From: Hemerocallis citrina
Lineage: Eukaryota; Streptophyta; Magnoliopsida; Asparagales; Asphodelaceae
Assembly: GCA_017893485.1 (NCBI GenBank)
Contig: CM030358.1
Location: forward strand, 148,255,363-148,319,362
Length of the DNA stretch: 64,000 nt
Reading direction: 5' to 3'
The position numbers were made by a program, and so were the translations under genes. Below, piece after piece: positions 1 to 10,048 of the stretch. Every line of letters begins with the position of its first letter. Position 1 is the stretch's first letter. The notes under the pieces were generated by a model. The model ran no database searches and was not told where the DNA came from. It worked only from the letters and a program-made list of their open reading frames with translations.

Positions 1-205
1 ACCCGTGAACAACTCGGGGCTTACGACCTCGGAAGTCGAAATCCCGAACTGTTCGAGGGTGGTAGAAAAGCCACCACCGCCTGGGACCCTGTCAGAAAAT
101 AGATCGGCCCGCCTCCCATCTCTAACTCCTTCGGGCTGACCACCATCAGAAGCCGTTAGCCCGGAAGGAAGACAGAGATCGGAGGAGACCCATCCGATCG
201 AGGCA

Positions 206-420
206 ACCTGCCCCTGGGTCCGAACCTCATTGGGCCTCCCTCCCGCCGTGATCTCCCCTGACTCTGACTACCACATCAGGGCCGTCAGAGTCAGGAGAAG
301 ACCATGGTGTGAGAACAGCCCACCCCCCGGGGCCGAACATCATTGGTCATCCCTCGCGCCGTGATCTCCCTCGATTCTGACTACCACATCAGGGCCGTCA
401 GGATCAGGAGAAGAACAAGG
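206..420. repeat. Two-copy 113-bp tandem repeat with internal hairpin
   Basis: The motif gccgtgatctcc occurs at 245 and 358, giving a 113-bp period. Each copy contains an inverted repeat around ccacatcagggcc. In copy 1 the arms ctgactctgac and gtcagagtcag are perfect. In copy 2 the arms differ but still pair if one G-T wobble is allowed. Confidence 0.7.
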
Positions 421-551
421 CGCGAGAATAACCACTCGTCCGACCCTCTCAGGGTTAGAATTTTTCAAAGGAGCAGGCGTCCGCCCAAGGCAGACACCTC
501 CAGTGGTCGATCAACCACCATTGCTGTGATCAAAGCTACAGGGGGAGCGGG

Positions 552-561
552 GTATTTATAG
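552..561 (-). promoter_or_regulatory. Candidate minus-strand TATA box
   Basis: The reverse complement reads ctataaatac, flanked by GC-rich sequence, and points left. Tat/Retand-type elements often carry antisense genes between pol and the 3' LTR. This could be the promoter of such a gene lying off the left edge, but the coding part is not in the window. Confidence 0.35.
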
Positions 562-710
562 CCTCCCCCCAAGGACCAGCCACTACGCCTAGGGAGTCGA
601 AGCGCCGCGCATTTATTATAGGAGCCATTTAATGATCCCGAGAAGTTGGAACGCCGCACAAATCCCGGAAGGCCATTAATGCTCCTCGAAGTCAGCTAGC
701 ATCGGCTTAG

Positions 711-1352
711 CCTTCTCACGAAGGCCCAACGGTTCGCCATCGCCCTTGCCGACCCGTAAAACCCTCGCCAGCTCGAGGTAAGGTCTCGCACCAGGGTAGC
801 CTTCTCACGAAGGCCCGACGGTTCGCCATCACCCTTGCTGACCCGTAAAACCCTTGCCAGCTCGAGGTAGGGTCTCGCACCAGGGTAGCCTTCTCACGAA
901 GGCCCAACGGTTCGCCATCACCCTTGCCGACCCGTAAAACCCTCACCAGCTCGAGGTAAGGTCTCGCACCAGGGTAGCCTTCTCACGAAGGCCCGACGGT
1001 TCGCCATCACCCATGCCGACCCGTAAAACCCTCGCCAGCTCGAGGTAGGGTCTCGTACCAGGATAGCCTTCTCACGAAGGCCCAACGGTTCGCCATCACC
1101 CTTGCCGACCCGTAAAACCCTCGCCAGCTCGAGGTAGGGTCTCGCACCAGGGTAGCCTTCTCACAAAGGCAAAACGGTTCGCCATCGCCCTTGCCGACCC
1201 GTAAAACCCTCGCCAGCTCGAGGTAAGGTCTCGCACCAGGGTAGCCTTCTCACGAAGGCCCAACGGTTCACCATCGCCCTTGCCGACCCGTAAAACCCTC
1301 GCCAGCTCGAGGTAGGGTCTCCCACCAGGGTAGCCCTCCTGCGAAGGCCCAA
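711..1352. repeat. 89-bp tandem repeat array, seven copies plus a partial
   Basis: The phrase ccttctcacgaaggc recurs at 711, 800, 889, 978, 1067, 1156, 1245 and 1334, always exactly 89 bp apart. Each unit also contains gacccgtaaaaccct and ccagctcgaggta. Variants cccaacgg and cccgacgg alternate in the first five copies, suggesting amplification as a 178-bp dimer. Tandem arrays near the 3' end are known from Retand-type Tat elements. The open frames crossing it are by-products of the repeat. Confidence 0.95.
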
Positions 1353-1848
1353 CACGACCCGAAACTACTCCTCCACGGCCAACTCTCGCATCCCCGCAGG
1401 AGTGAGGGGCTTATGAGGTAGGATAAAAATGGCCTGGGGCCCAGGATGGCTTTTCACTCCAAGCCAATCCGGCTCGGCCCCGGACCACTGCAGGGTCGGT
1501 GCCGAACCGTAAGTCCACCACCACGAAACCTGCCCCCCCCCATTTCGTCGACCCTCCGCGACCCTCGGTCTCCGATCCTCGGAGGTCTCACGGGCCGTCC
1601 ACTCAGCCGGGTGAGGGAGGAGGCTGACCTAGCGCAACCTAGGCCCTCTGATCCTCCCAGAGACACCGGGCCCCTACGATCTGCCATGTCAGCTCCAAAG
1701 CCACTTAGGGCTCTTGCCATGTCAGTCCTAAACCGCTCTGGGCTCTGCCACGTGTGCCCTAAACCACCTAGGCCTCTTGCCACGTCAGGCCCATGGGCTT
1801 TCGGGTCCGGACCCGGCCCCCAAGCTGATCCAAACCCGGTTGGGTTAT

Positions 1849-1960
1849 CTATAAATACCAGACCCTCACCCACCTTCAAAGGTAATCAATCTTTCACTCA
1901 CAAAACCCTAGTTACTGCTACTCTCTCACAGAGACTAACTAGATCGTCAGAGGGTCTGCC
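1849..1960 (+). promoter_or_regulatory. LTR promoter of the Tat-type element
   Basis: A TATA box (tctataaataccag) is followed after about 80 bp by the gcgtcggagggt-like block, here cgtcagagggtctg, and a short inverted repeat ccgggataaaccccggtg that could form a hairpin near the transcript 5' end. Confidence 0.55.
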
Positions 1961-2146
1961 ACCGGGATAAACCCCGGTGTTTCTAGACCGTCTGCAGGTA
2001 CCCGAGGCGAGGCAATCCGAGCCGCTCCTCCAGTGCCGAGGCGAGCCTACAGCTCACCGTCCGCTACCGAGCCCTCTCCCTCTTACAAATTGAGTCCGAA
2101 CTCACACCTGGTGCATCCACACTCTATCCAAAAACAAACCGCATCA

Positions 2147-2382
2147 ATATCCATATCTCAAACACTAAAGTTATAATATAGAGATGAATTAATTGCAATG
2201 TTACTTTTTAGTAAATTTTCATATTAATTTAAATGATGGTTTTCTCAAAGAAAGTAGATAGATCATCCAAGGAAAACGAAGAATTGAAGATGCAAGATTG
2301 AATGGCTTACATTGTTGTAAGCAAACACTTGTAGTTACAATCATAACATTAATATATATAAATACTTTTTTTAGTATATATC
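2147..2382. other. AT-rich spacer, no feature
   Basis: An AT-rich stretch between the Tat-type LTR end and the Copia element. I see no coding motif, terminal repeat or RNA gene. Short open frames here lack family motifs. Confidence 0.5.
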
Positions 2383-3092
2383 TGTTAGGAAAACTGAGGA
2401 TCTTGTTGAGTTTTCGACACAATCAACACAAACCACCAAGCAAAACTAGATCACACCAATCACACAAAGCACACAAGAATTGTCCCGGTTGGGGCTTTCG
2501 CCTTAATCCGGAGGAGGAAGAACTGAGATGTTATTTCAACTAGAAAAGATACAAGAATATTACAATTCTCACCACGACCATCTCTCAAGCCTAACTAGAA
2601 CTTGGATGCTGCTTACAATGGAAAAACTCTCTCACCCACTCATATGAAGTACTCTCTTCTTATATTCGGCACTCAACAGAATCATATCGTTCTAGAAACC
2701 GTTTACATTGTATTTATAGATCTAGAGGAACTCTAGTTTAGATATCGTGATACAATAGCCATCCGATGTATATTGAAGAGATAAACATACAATTAGAGCC
2801 ATACAATCTAATCAGAAAACGAAGTGGGCTTCAATCAAATCAATAAACACGCACCCAAAAAGTCCATCAGCGCCGCGGACGATTGACTGAACATAGTTGC
2901 GGTCGGCCGTAATTCCCAGACCATCGACTCGAGAAGGTGACAGTCGACCGCACAGTCAACTATCCCTTTCTCTGTTGGCTGCTAATGCTGCTGAATGTTT
3001 CTCATTCTCTTCAATCCTTTGCCTCGAACCCTCTACTTGTATCACCATCTTCTCTTCAAACCAAATAAGTATGCAAGACAAAAAACCCAACA
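2383..3092 (-). repeat. Copia 3' LTR
   Basis: 710-bp copy of the LTR. On the plus strand it runs from tgttaggaaaactg to aaaacccaaca. It shares long blocks with 4606-5295, including ggttggggctttcgccttaa and tacaatagccatccgatgta. Many substitutions separate the two copies, so the insertion is not recent. Confidence 0.9.
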
Positions 3093-3191
3093 GTCTCCAC
3101 CTAGGATTGCATACTCTGAGTCCATACTTGTGTGATTTAAAACTCTTCTAGAACAAACCTCTACCTATTTTCCTCTTGTTGTATTCCCCCC

Positions 3192-4570
3192 TCAAGGGCA
3201 CACCCATGTAAATATAATCATGGAGGTGCCACCCTCCATACAAACTCTACTTTCCAACGGTATTCGAACGTTGCAGTCTCGATTTGATAATTCTAGTGTC
3301 GACTTACTAGATGCTGTTTTAGGAACAATGGGCTTCCATACACTCGACCAAGTTTTTCTGCTCCCACAAAGCTGGTAGAGGTTGTGCTGACCCTGCTCAA
3401 TTCCCTTTTTACCCTTCATTACCTTGCAACGACTATCCTAAACTGTCAAAACTCCACCTCGAGTTATGTACCTGTAGCCACAAGCATCAAGAGTCCCCAA
3501 GGATATCAAACTCTGTTGTATTGAAGGAATATGAATGACCTCTTCTAGTGTGAACTCTTTACCATCTGTCATCTCCAATTCAACTGTTCTCTCACCCACT
3601 ACATTACAAATCTCACCAGTCCTCGTTCTCACACTACGGCCTGTTGACGACTTGTGAGTAGAAAGCATCTTCCTCTCGCAGCAAGTATGAGAAGAACTTC
3701 TCGAAACAAGATACCAACTTGAATCCACATCTGAACAACTTGAAACAAGAAGACATAAGTCGTCAAGCCTAACTAGTTTACCTAAATCAGTTGCGCTGAC
3801 TATATGAGCATGTTCACCTTCTTTAGTAGCACTCTTCTGACTAAACCACTTACGAAAGTCTCTCTTGCAATGCTCAACTCCTCTACAATAGTGGAAACGA
3901 ATCTTATCCTTGTGTGCCGCATCCCTTTCAATTGAAGTATTACCATCCACTACAAAGCATCCTGTAGAAATAGACTCTCCTTTATGAGTCTCTTTTTTTA
4001 GTTCATCATCCTTCAGACCCTTAATCACCCCGGCTACTGTAAGTGTCTCCTTGGATGAATTCTCGTGTAGTATGGTAGTTATCAAGTAATCATAAGAAGT
4101 TGTTAGTAAATATAACAAGTTGAAAGCTTTATCCTCTTCACTAAGTCATCAGCATTAATCGCCTTCAGTTCAAATATTACCTTATTGAACTCCACAATAT
4201 GATCGTGAAGATGGGTATCTTCCTTCATTGAAAACCTAAATAGCTTCCTCTTTCAATACATCTGATCTAGCAATGACGACCCCAAGAAGTTAGATTTGAG
4301 TCTCGCCCATAGACTCGTTGCACTTTTCTCCTCAAGATTCTCACACTTGACTTCGTTCGCCAATGCAACCGGATTAAACTCAAGGCCTTCAAAAAATCTC
4401 ATCCCACTTCTCGTGCTTCATGTTGGTTGGCTTCTTCTCTTCTAAGGCAAGGTGCAAGTCCTTCTAAATCAAAACATCATACATGTCCAACTTCCATAGA
4501 TTGAAGTTGATCTTACCGTCAAACTACTTGATCTTCGTCTTTTGATCTGTCATCTCCTCCAAGGAACTCG
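3192..4570 (-). pseudogene. Copia gag and protease remnant
   Basis: Reading leftward from 4570, a gag start is recognisable (an FDG..NF.LWK-like stretch, then LARLKSNFLGSSLLDQMY-like residues) but it carries stops and shifts. The longest open part (4118-3438) has a degenerate zinc knuckle in which CxxC has become HYCRGVEHC. It also has the protease entry, where the usual DSGAS-type active site reads VSRSSSHTC, so the catalytic Asp is lost. A further piece at 3419-3192 has the pre-integrase motif KGIEQGQHNLYQL. Everything downstream is missing. The frame is broken in several places, so no working protein can be made. Confidence 0.85.
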
Positions 4571-4605
4571 AACAAACCCACGAACCTGATTGATTTGATA
4601 ACACT

Positions 4606-5295
4606 TGTTAGGAAAACTAAGGATCATATTGAGTCTTCGACACAATCAACATAAACCACCAAGTAAAACTAGATCGCACCAATCACACGAAGCACACAGG
4701 AATTGTTCCGGTTGGGGCTTTCGCCTTAATCCGGAAGAGAAAGAATCGAGATGTTATTTCAACTAGAGAAGATACAAGAATATTACAATTCTCACCATTA
4801 CCCTCTCTCTAGCCTAACTGGAACTTGGATGCTGCTTACAATGGAGAAACTCTCTCACCCTCTCATATGAAGTACTCTTTTCTTCTATTCGGCACTCAAT
4901 AGAATCATATCGTTCTAGGAGCCATTTACATTGTATTTATAGATCTAGAGAAACCGTAGTTTAGATATCTTGATACAATAGCCATCCGATGTACACTGAA
5001 GAGATAAACATACAATTAGAGTCGTACGATCTAATCAGAAGACAAAGTGGGCTTCAATCGAATCAACAAACCCACACCCAAAAAGTTCATCAGTGCCGCG
5101 GATGGTCGACCGCAACTCCCAGACCATCGACCCGATAAGGTGACACTCGACCGCCCAGTCGACTGTCCCTTTATCTATTGGCTGCTACTGCTGCTGACTG
5201 TTTCTTCTTCTCTTCGATCCTTCACTTTGAACCCTCTACTTGTATCACCATATTCTCTTCACACCGAATAAGTATGCAAGACATAAAATCCAACA
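4606..5295 (-). repeat. Copia 5' LTR
   Basis: 690-bp partner of the LTR at 2383-3092, bounded by tgttaggaaaact and aaatccaaca. It lies next to the primer-binding site, so it is the 5' LTR of a minus-strand element. Confidence 0.9.
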
Positions 5296-5379
5296 AAATC
5301 ATCATTATCTTGATATGAGCTAAAGTGAGAAAACTAAACATTTTAAGTATAATTGAAATATCTCGATTTATTTATAGTC

Positions 5380-5600
5380 ACTGAAAATGGTGCCTTTGTG
5401 TTTCTATTTGCATCATGTATAAATGGTGCCAGTATCGAACAACACAACAGCTTTCTTTCCATTCAAATAAAGTTCTCCTGTTACAAAACACACACTCGTT
5501 ACGTAACAGTCTACTAAATAAGCGGGAAAAGAGACAACAAAAAAACACTCCTAAACACCCCCACTCCAGTGATGACGTGATCCACCTCATCAGCATCAGC
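5380..5600 (-). pseudogene. Gypsy protease fragment
   Basis: Continuing leftward from gag, an FVLTEADADEVDHVITG stretch matches the linker that precedes the aspartic protease in Tekay-type elements. After a frame change it is followed by KKAVVLFDTGTI, where DTG (Asp codon 5436-5434) is the retroviral-type aspartic protease active site. Stops follow at once. This is the last recognisable coding piece of this element. Confidence 0.7.
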
Positions 5601-6592
5601 TTCAGTCAAGACAAATACTTGCCCCTACTGGTACGGCTTCTTTCCGGTCTGCTGAGTTGGTCCATTGCGGAAGACATCCTGCAGCTTGGGTAAATGAGAC
5701 TTGTAGTGGCCTGTCTCTCCAGTGAAACAAGTCACATGAAGTCTCATCAGAGTATTCCCGGGTATTCCCGCCACACGAACGGCGTTCGCACCCATAGGCT
5801 TGAACCTTTGAGCCGGTGGCTGTCCCCTGACATTTCCAGTAACTGCGGGTCTCTTCCCTACATTCCAGTTGTTCCTCCGATTCTGAATAGTGTGGAACTG
5901 CTTCATGTCCACCTCAGTGGCTGCTGCTTGCTTGACCAGCTTGTCAAACCTCCTGATACCGAGGGGTATCATCAGCGATCTCAGACTTGGCCTTAACCCA
6001 TGCTAGAACTTTCGAGCCTTTTCGCCTCATCCATCACCAGTTCGGGCACATACCTTGAGAGCTAAGTAAATCATGTCTCATACTCCCTAACCGACATGTC
6101 GCCCTGCTGCAGCGCCAGAAACTCCATGACCTTCTTCTCCTGAACGTTTGATGGAAAATAATGACTGCAGAATTCCTCCAAGAATTCCTCCCAGCCAAGA
6201 ACAATATCCCCCATTGTCTGCTTCATCGACTGCCACCACACAGCCGCATCCTTCTCGAACTGCAGTGCAGCCAACTTCACCTTGCTACCCTTCGGAGTCT
6301 CCAAGACTTCGAAGATAGTCTCTACCTGTCAGATCCAGTTGTCATCTGTGTCAGGGTCTGACTTTCCCTCAAATACGGGTGGTTTCATTGGCTTGAATGA
6401 TTCCACGAGTTTGATTTCTTCCGGTACCAGATTCGCAGGCATCCTCCCATGATTCTGATTCATGGTGATGACATTGAGTGTCTGATAGACCCTCGCTAGT
6501 TCCGTTTCTAAGTCCAGACCTTCTCTATTTTGAGCTCCTCTTTTAGCCATATTCTGATGCAAAAGATCCATTAAATTCGAAGTATAAAACAT
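5600..6592 (-). pseudogene. Gypsy gag (capsid and zinc knuckle)
   Basis: Three open stretches in sequence make up one gag. 6592-6329, probably starting at MAKRG near 6553, has the N-terminal part ending in FKPMKPPVFEGKSDPD. 6304-6071 has the capsid core (AALQFEKDAAVWWQSM, FLEEFCSHYFP, GDMSVREYE). 5972-5625 has the basic C-terminal part with a damaged zinc knuckle, CFTGETGHYKSHLPK, in which the second and last Cys are missing. The breaks are a stop in place of Trp or Gln after WI near 6328, stops after REYET, and a frame change near 5975. Gag would package the RNA. This copy cannot make it. Confidence 0.85.
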
Positions 6593-6694
6593 GAATTTTA
6601 AATCAACATTTCATTTAATTGAATTCCAAATTTTATACATTCGAATTTAAAATATTTCTGACATTAAAAGAAAGCAGTAAGAAGATACAACAGT

Positions 6695-7102
6695 CTAGTT
6701 CCTACGGTTCCTCTTGGCTTCTTGAAGCTCTTCCCGTAGTTCCGCCACTTCTTCCTTCAGTACATCGTACATGTTTTTCCTCTTCTCGAGTTTCCAAACA
6801 CGATGACTGAGAGTTGCAATGCTCTCCTTGCACTTCGCACACTGTGCCTGCAGCAGCTCCGCTCTCTCCCTCTGGGTCTCTACCTGCCTCTGAAGAGACA
6901 CAATGAGACTACTCGAAACTGGTTCTTTCTCATCGAAGGAATCGTCAGATGAATTCGGAGGTGGAGTGATCTCTCGGGAGTCAGGTCATTCCTCTTTGAA
7001 TTCTTTAGGATCCTCTTCATCTGAATCAACTTGCCCGGAGTAGTAATCCTCCTCAACTATCTGCCAACCGTCACCTCCAGGTGGGTCGAAATGGTCCGCC
7101 AT
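6695..7102 (-). pseudogene. Small ORF upstream of gag, acidic and coiled coil
   Basis: An ATG at 7102 opens a frame starting MADHFDPPGGDGWQIVEE, followed by an acidic stretch (SDEEDPKEF). One stop (6986-6988) interrupts it. It then continues in the same frame into SLQRQVETQRERAELLQAQ...LREELQEAKRNRRN, a clear heptad-type coiled coil that ends at 6695. A non-coding gap of about 100 bp separates it from gag. The ATG lies directly after a pyrimidine tract and an AG (ttctctaag), which looks like a splice acceptor. I do not know a function. It may be an extra N-terminal ORF of this family or the detached front of gag. Confidence 0.6.
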
Positions 7103-7244
7103 CTTAGAGAAAGGAGAAGAAGAAGCATAAATCATAGAGCAACACAAATGTAAGTGACTTATATTTAAATCTCTAGACTTAACACATGCTCTAATGTCCA
7201 CTTCTAGGGTATCATTCCTTATAAATTTTTACTATTTGGAAGCG

Positions 7245-7258
7245 TGGCTCTAATACCA
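7245..7258 (-). other. Primer-binding site (initiator Met tRNA type)
   Basis: The complement reads TGGTATTAGAGCCA, one change from the usual plant TGGTATCAGAGC primer site, and lies 3 bp inside the LTR end at 7262. It fixes the orientation of the element as minus. Confidence 0.85.
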
Positions 7259-8850
7259 CTCTGTAACACCCCGAATTCCAAAACATACTAAATTCGAGTT
7301 CGACAGGATCTTTTCACTTCACTTCGTACAATTTTATAAGGAAATAAAAACTTTACTTTACATCAGAGTTACATTTACATTAACACTTATACAGCGGAAG
7401 CAAATTTTAAAATAATGAATGAATACAACAACAGCTGAACAATCTTTAAGCATCAAATCCTCCTAAGTCTTTTTCATGCACTTTATCCTGCATGGAAAAC
7501 TGTGGGCACGTCAGTTCATTAAACTGACGAAATATTATACACGGCCATCCTCTCTATGTCGAAAATAGTATAACGATTCTCAGTACTTGACAAACCACAA
7601 ACTTGTTCACAAACAGAGCTAAAGGGACTATCCTATTGATGTCGTGTTGTGAAAGTGCACTTAGTCCTTAATGCAATTATTCATGTTATATGACACTAAT
7701 GCGCACTTGTTCAGAGTTTATGTAGCCCATACTACATAGGTCCGAGGGTAAGTCCCTAACCGTTCTTCATCTTTGTAGGGTTCAGTCCATCGCCATGACT
7801 TAATCTACTATTGTAACTATGGTAAGTTTCCTAGATGTTCTATGACCTACGAACTCACGTCTAGGCGTCCTGAAGAGAATCCCATCGCACTATCACATGA
7901 CTCATCATGCAGACATCCTGTGGTAATTCACCTCCTACCATAGACATGACACTACCCGCAGTTACCGAACACCCCACGAGCATCGCCACCGGGATGGTAC
8001 TCTGGAGCAGTATCCATGCCCTATCATAACGTATCATGGAACACTCTGTGAATACTCTCACGCCACAAATCAATGACTCTTATACTCATGTTTTTCTCTT
8101 ACTTTCATCACATCTTCACTATGCATCTAGTCCTTAATTTAATTGAGTCATGAACAAAAATCAATCCCTTAGGGTTAGCCCCCCTACTATACCGGTCTTA
8201 ATCAATCATTTCATATGACCCAAATCTTGGTCTTTTATTTCAAATATCATCTCCACATTTCTTTTATTGCCGGTATAAGGCTTAGCCACCCTAGTTCTTA
8301 ATTCAACTCATAATTGCAACATCGAGTTTTTCATACTCATAATTTCATTTTTCATGATTAACAAAATTCTCATTTCATGTTTATAGCATTCATGTATTTG
8401 TATTCGTAAGATCTTTCATAACTTATCAAATATTCATGTACACTATCATGCACAAACAATTGCATTCAATTTTCCCAACTAGTCATATTCAATAATTTGT
8501 GCTTTCCACATAATTATCTTAATCCTATTTTAATCCATACTAATTTCAAAAATCCATACTTTCAATTTTTTTTTTCACAAGTCACAATTTCCCATTACTA
8601 AGTCTCATTTCAAACAACTAATTTATTTTCTCTCTCAAAAGAAAAATCTGATTTAATAATTAAACAAGTCCTTTCTTGAAAATAGTCTCAAATTTTTCAC
8701 TACAATACACCAAAAGTTATAAGAAATTATTTCATAAAAGTCTACATATTTTCAAAAAAATTTCTGTAATTTTTTTCTCAATTTTATTTAATTTTAAAAA
8801 TTCCCAAAACAATTAATTTTCCTAAAAATCACTTTTTAAACCGAACCCCA

Positions 8851-9110
8851 CGCTCGGAATTGAACCCGTGACCCTAGACCACGTGGCGCTACAGTGTCCG
8901 CACTGTGGCGCTCAAAGGCCACTGTGTTACCGTCCCCAGACGATATGAAATGGGTCCTTATCCATGTGTATCGACTTCCGAGTATTTGGATTTTAATAAA
9001 AATCAAATTAAAAAGCTCCTACCCAGTATCGAACCCAAGACCTCCTGGTCAGCTCGCGGCTATAGTAAAACACCACCGTAACTCAACCACTTGGTCTAAG
9101 GGACCAGGTT
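8851..9110 (-). repeat. Two tRNA-like modules inside the LTR
   Basis: Read on the minus strand, each unit has a good Pol III B-box: gggttcgatactgg near 9040-9027 and gggttcaattccg near 8868-8854. A-box-like sequence lies 60-70 bp upstream (for example agtggttgagttacgg). A T-rich run follows the first. The cloverleaf is not intact, so these are tRNA-derived modules, not tRNA genes. The sister LTR has an equivalent pair at 16439-16684. Confidence 0.55.
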
Positions 9111-10040
9111 GTAAAAAAAAAAGTTTGATTGTGTTTAATCTAGTCTCTGTTCTTTTCTAATTGTTTCTCATAATTTCCAAAACGTTTTTAGTTCCTTTTC
9201 TTCTTCTTTTGAAACCAAACTTTCCAGAATGTAAAATATATAAAATTACAGTAAACTAGTATTTTCAAAATCATTATTTACCTTATAAAAATGTATTTTG
9301 GTCTTATTTTATGTTCTATATCCATAATTTCGACATTGAGAACAATTTACATTTCTACATAATTCAAGAATTAGATTTTCACAAGACAACTCTATTTCTT
9401 TGTTCTTTTACTCATTAATCAACCTACAACATTTTTGGGATACAAATTCTCATTTTTCCATAATAGTGTAACTTTAATTTAGACAAACAATTATACATGA
9501 TGCATTTAATTAACTATTTATCTCCCAAGCACAAATTCTTCATAAAGCATAACTCATAAACATATAGCATGGCAAGATGATAATTTCTAACACTTTGATT
9601 CAGAATTTAGCAATCATTTTATCAATCCTTCTTTAAATTATCATTTCATCTCTAAAAAGCAACCATAAGTCCAATTTACTTAGTTTTCTCTTAGTAGCAA
9701 TTCATTCCTAGCATGGTATCGAGATTAGAAGCATGCGAAACTTCCACCTTATTTGGAGAGAAATTTCACAAAAGTCCTAGGAAAAACTCCTAGAATGAAC
9801 AAAAGGGCCTTCTCCTCATAGTGTTTGATGAGTCCAAGCTTCCTCCTTGCTCCTTGGTGTTTGTTGCAAGCCTCCTTGCTCCTTGGATGAGTAGCCGGCC
9901 TCCTCTTGATGGAACACACACAAAGCACACTCAATCCTTTAGAACTCACTTAACTCTCAATCTTTTGCTCACTAATGTATTTCTTTCTCTTATGACATAG
10001 AATAGGTGTAAGGATAACTAAAAGGGGGGGGGGGGGGGGG

Positions 10041-10048
10041 TATTTATA
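10041..10048 (-). promoter_or_regulatory. LTR TATA box next to a G17 tract
   Basis: The complement reads tgtataaatac, followed directly by 17 C (G at 10024-10040 on the plus strand). Transcription would run left into the rest of the LTR. Confidence 0.6.

Larger units (their letters stand above)
1..2146 (+). mobile_element. Tat-type Gypsy retrotransposon, 3' part with LTR
   Basis: The stretch ends in a region with the layout of a Tat-lineage LTR: a TATA box (ctataaatacc, about 1849), then 80-90 bp later the block cgtcagagggtctgccaccg, which resembles the conserved start-of-transcript region of Tat LTRs, and a likely LTR end in ...accgcatca at 2146. No primer-binding site follows 2146, so I read this as a 3' LTR on the plus strand. 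Upstream lie two kinds of tandem repeat and a minus-strand TATA box. The DNA is GC-rich compared with its AT-rich neighbours. The LTR start was not found; it may lie near 1360-1440 or left of the window. No gag or pol coding sequence is visible. Lineage is inferred from the LTR block only. Confidence 0.6.
2383..5295 (-). mobile_element. Internally deleted Copia retrotransposon
   Basis: Two direct repeats (2383-3092 and 4606-5295) bound a 1.5-kb interior. Read on the minus strand, each begins TGTTGG and ends CCTAACA, as Copia LTRs do. Next to the 5' LTR is a degenerate initiator-tRNA primer site (tgttatca, 4596-4603 on the complement), and next to the 3' LTR is a polypurine tract (aggtggaga, 3093-3101 on the complement). 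The flanks atatc (2378-2382) and aaatc (5296-5300) may be a target duplication with one change. The interior has a decayed gag and the start of the protease, but no integrase, reverse transcriptase or RNase H. It could only have moved with enzymes from elsewhere. Confidence 0.9.

Noticed and set aside
711..1352. CRISPR-like array (regular direct repeats)
   Set aside because: The whole 89-bp unit repeats with no unique spacers, and the DNA is plant retrotransposon sequence.
1161..1970. Long open frames over and after the 89-bp repeats, on both strands
   Set aside because: They follow the repeat period and GC-rich LTR sequence, have no family motif, and the same peptide recurs each 89 bp.
8851..9110. 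tRNA genes in the LTR
   Set aside because: B-boxes are good, but acceptor and anticodon stems do not close; called tRNA-like modules instead.
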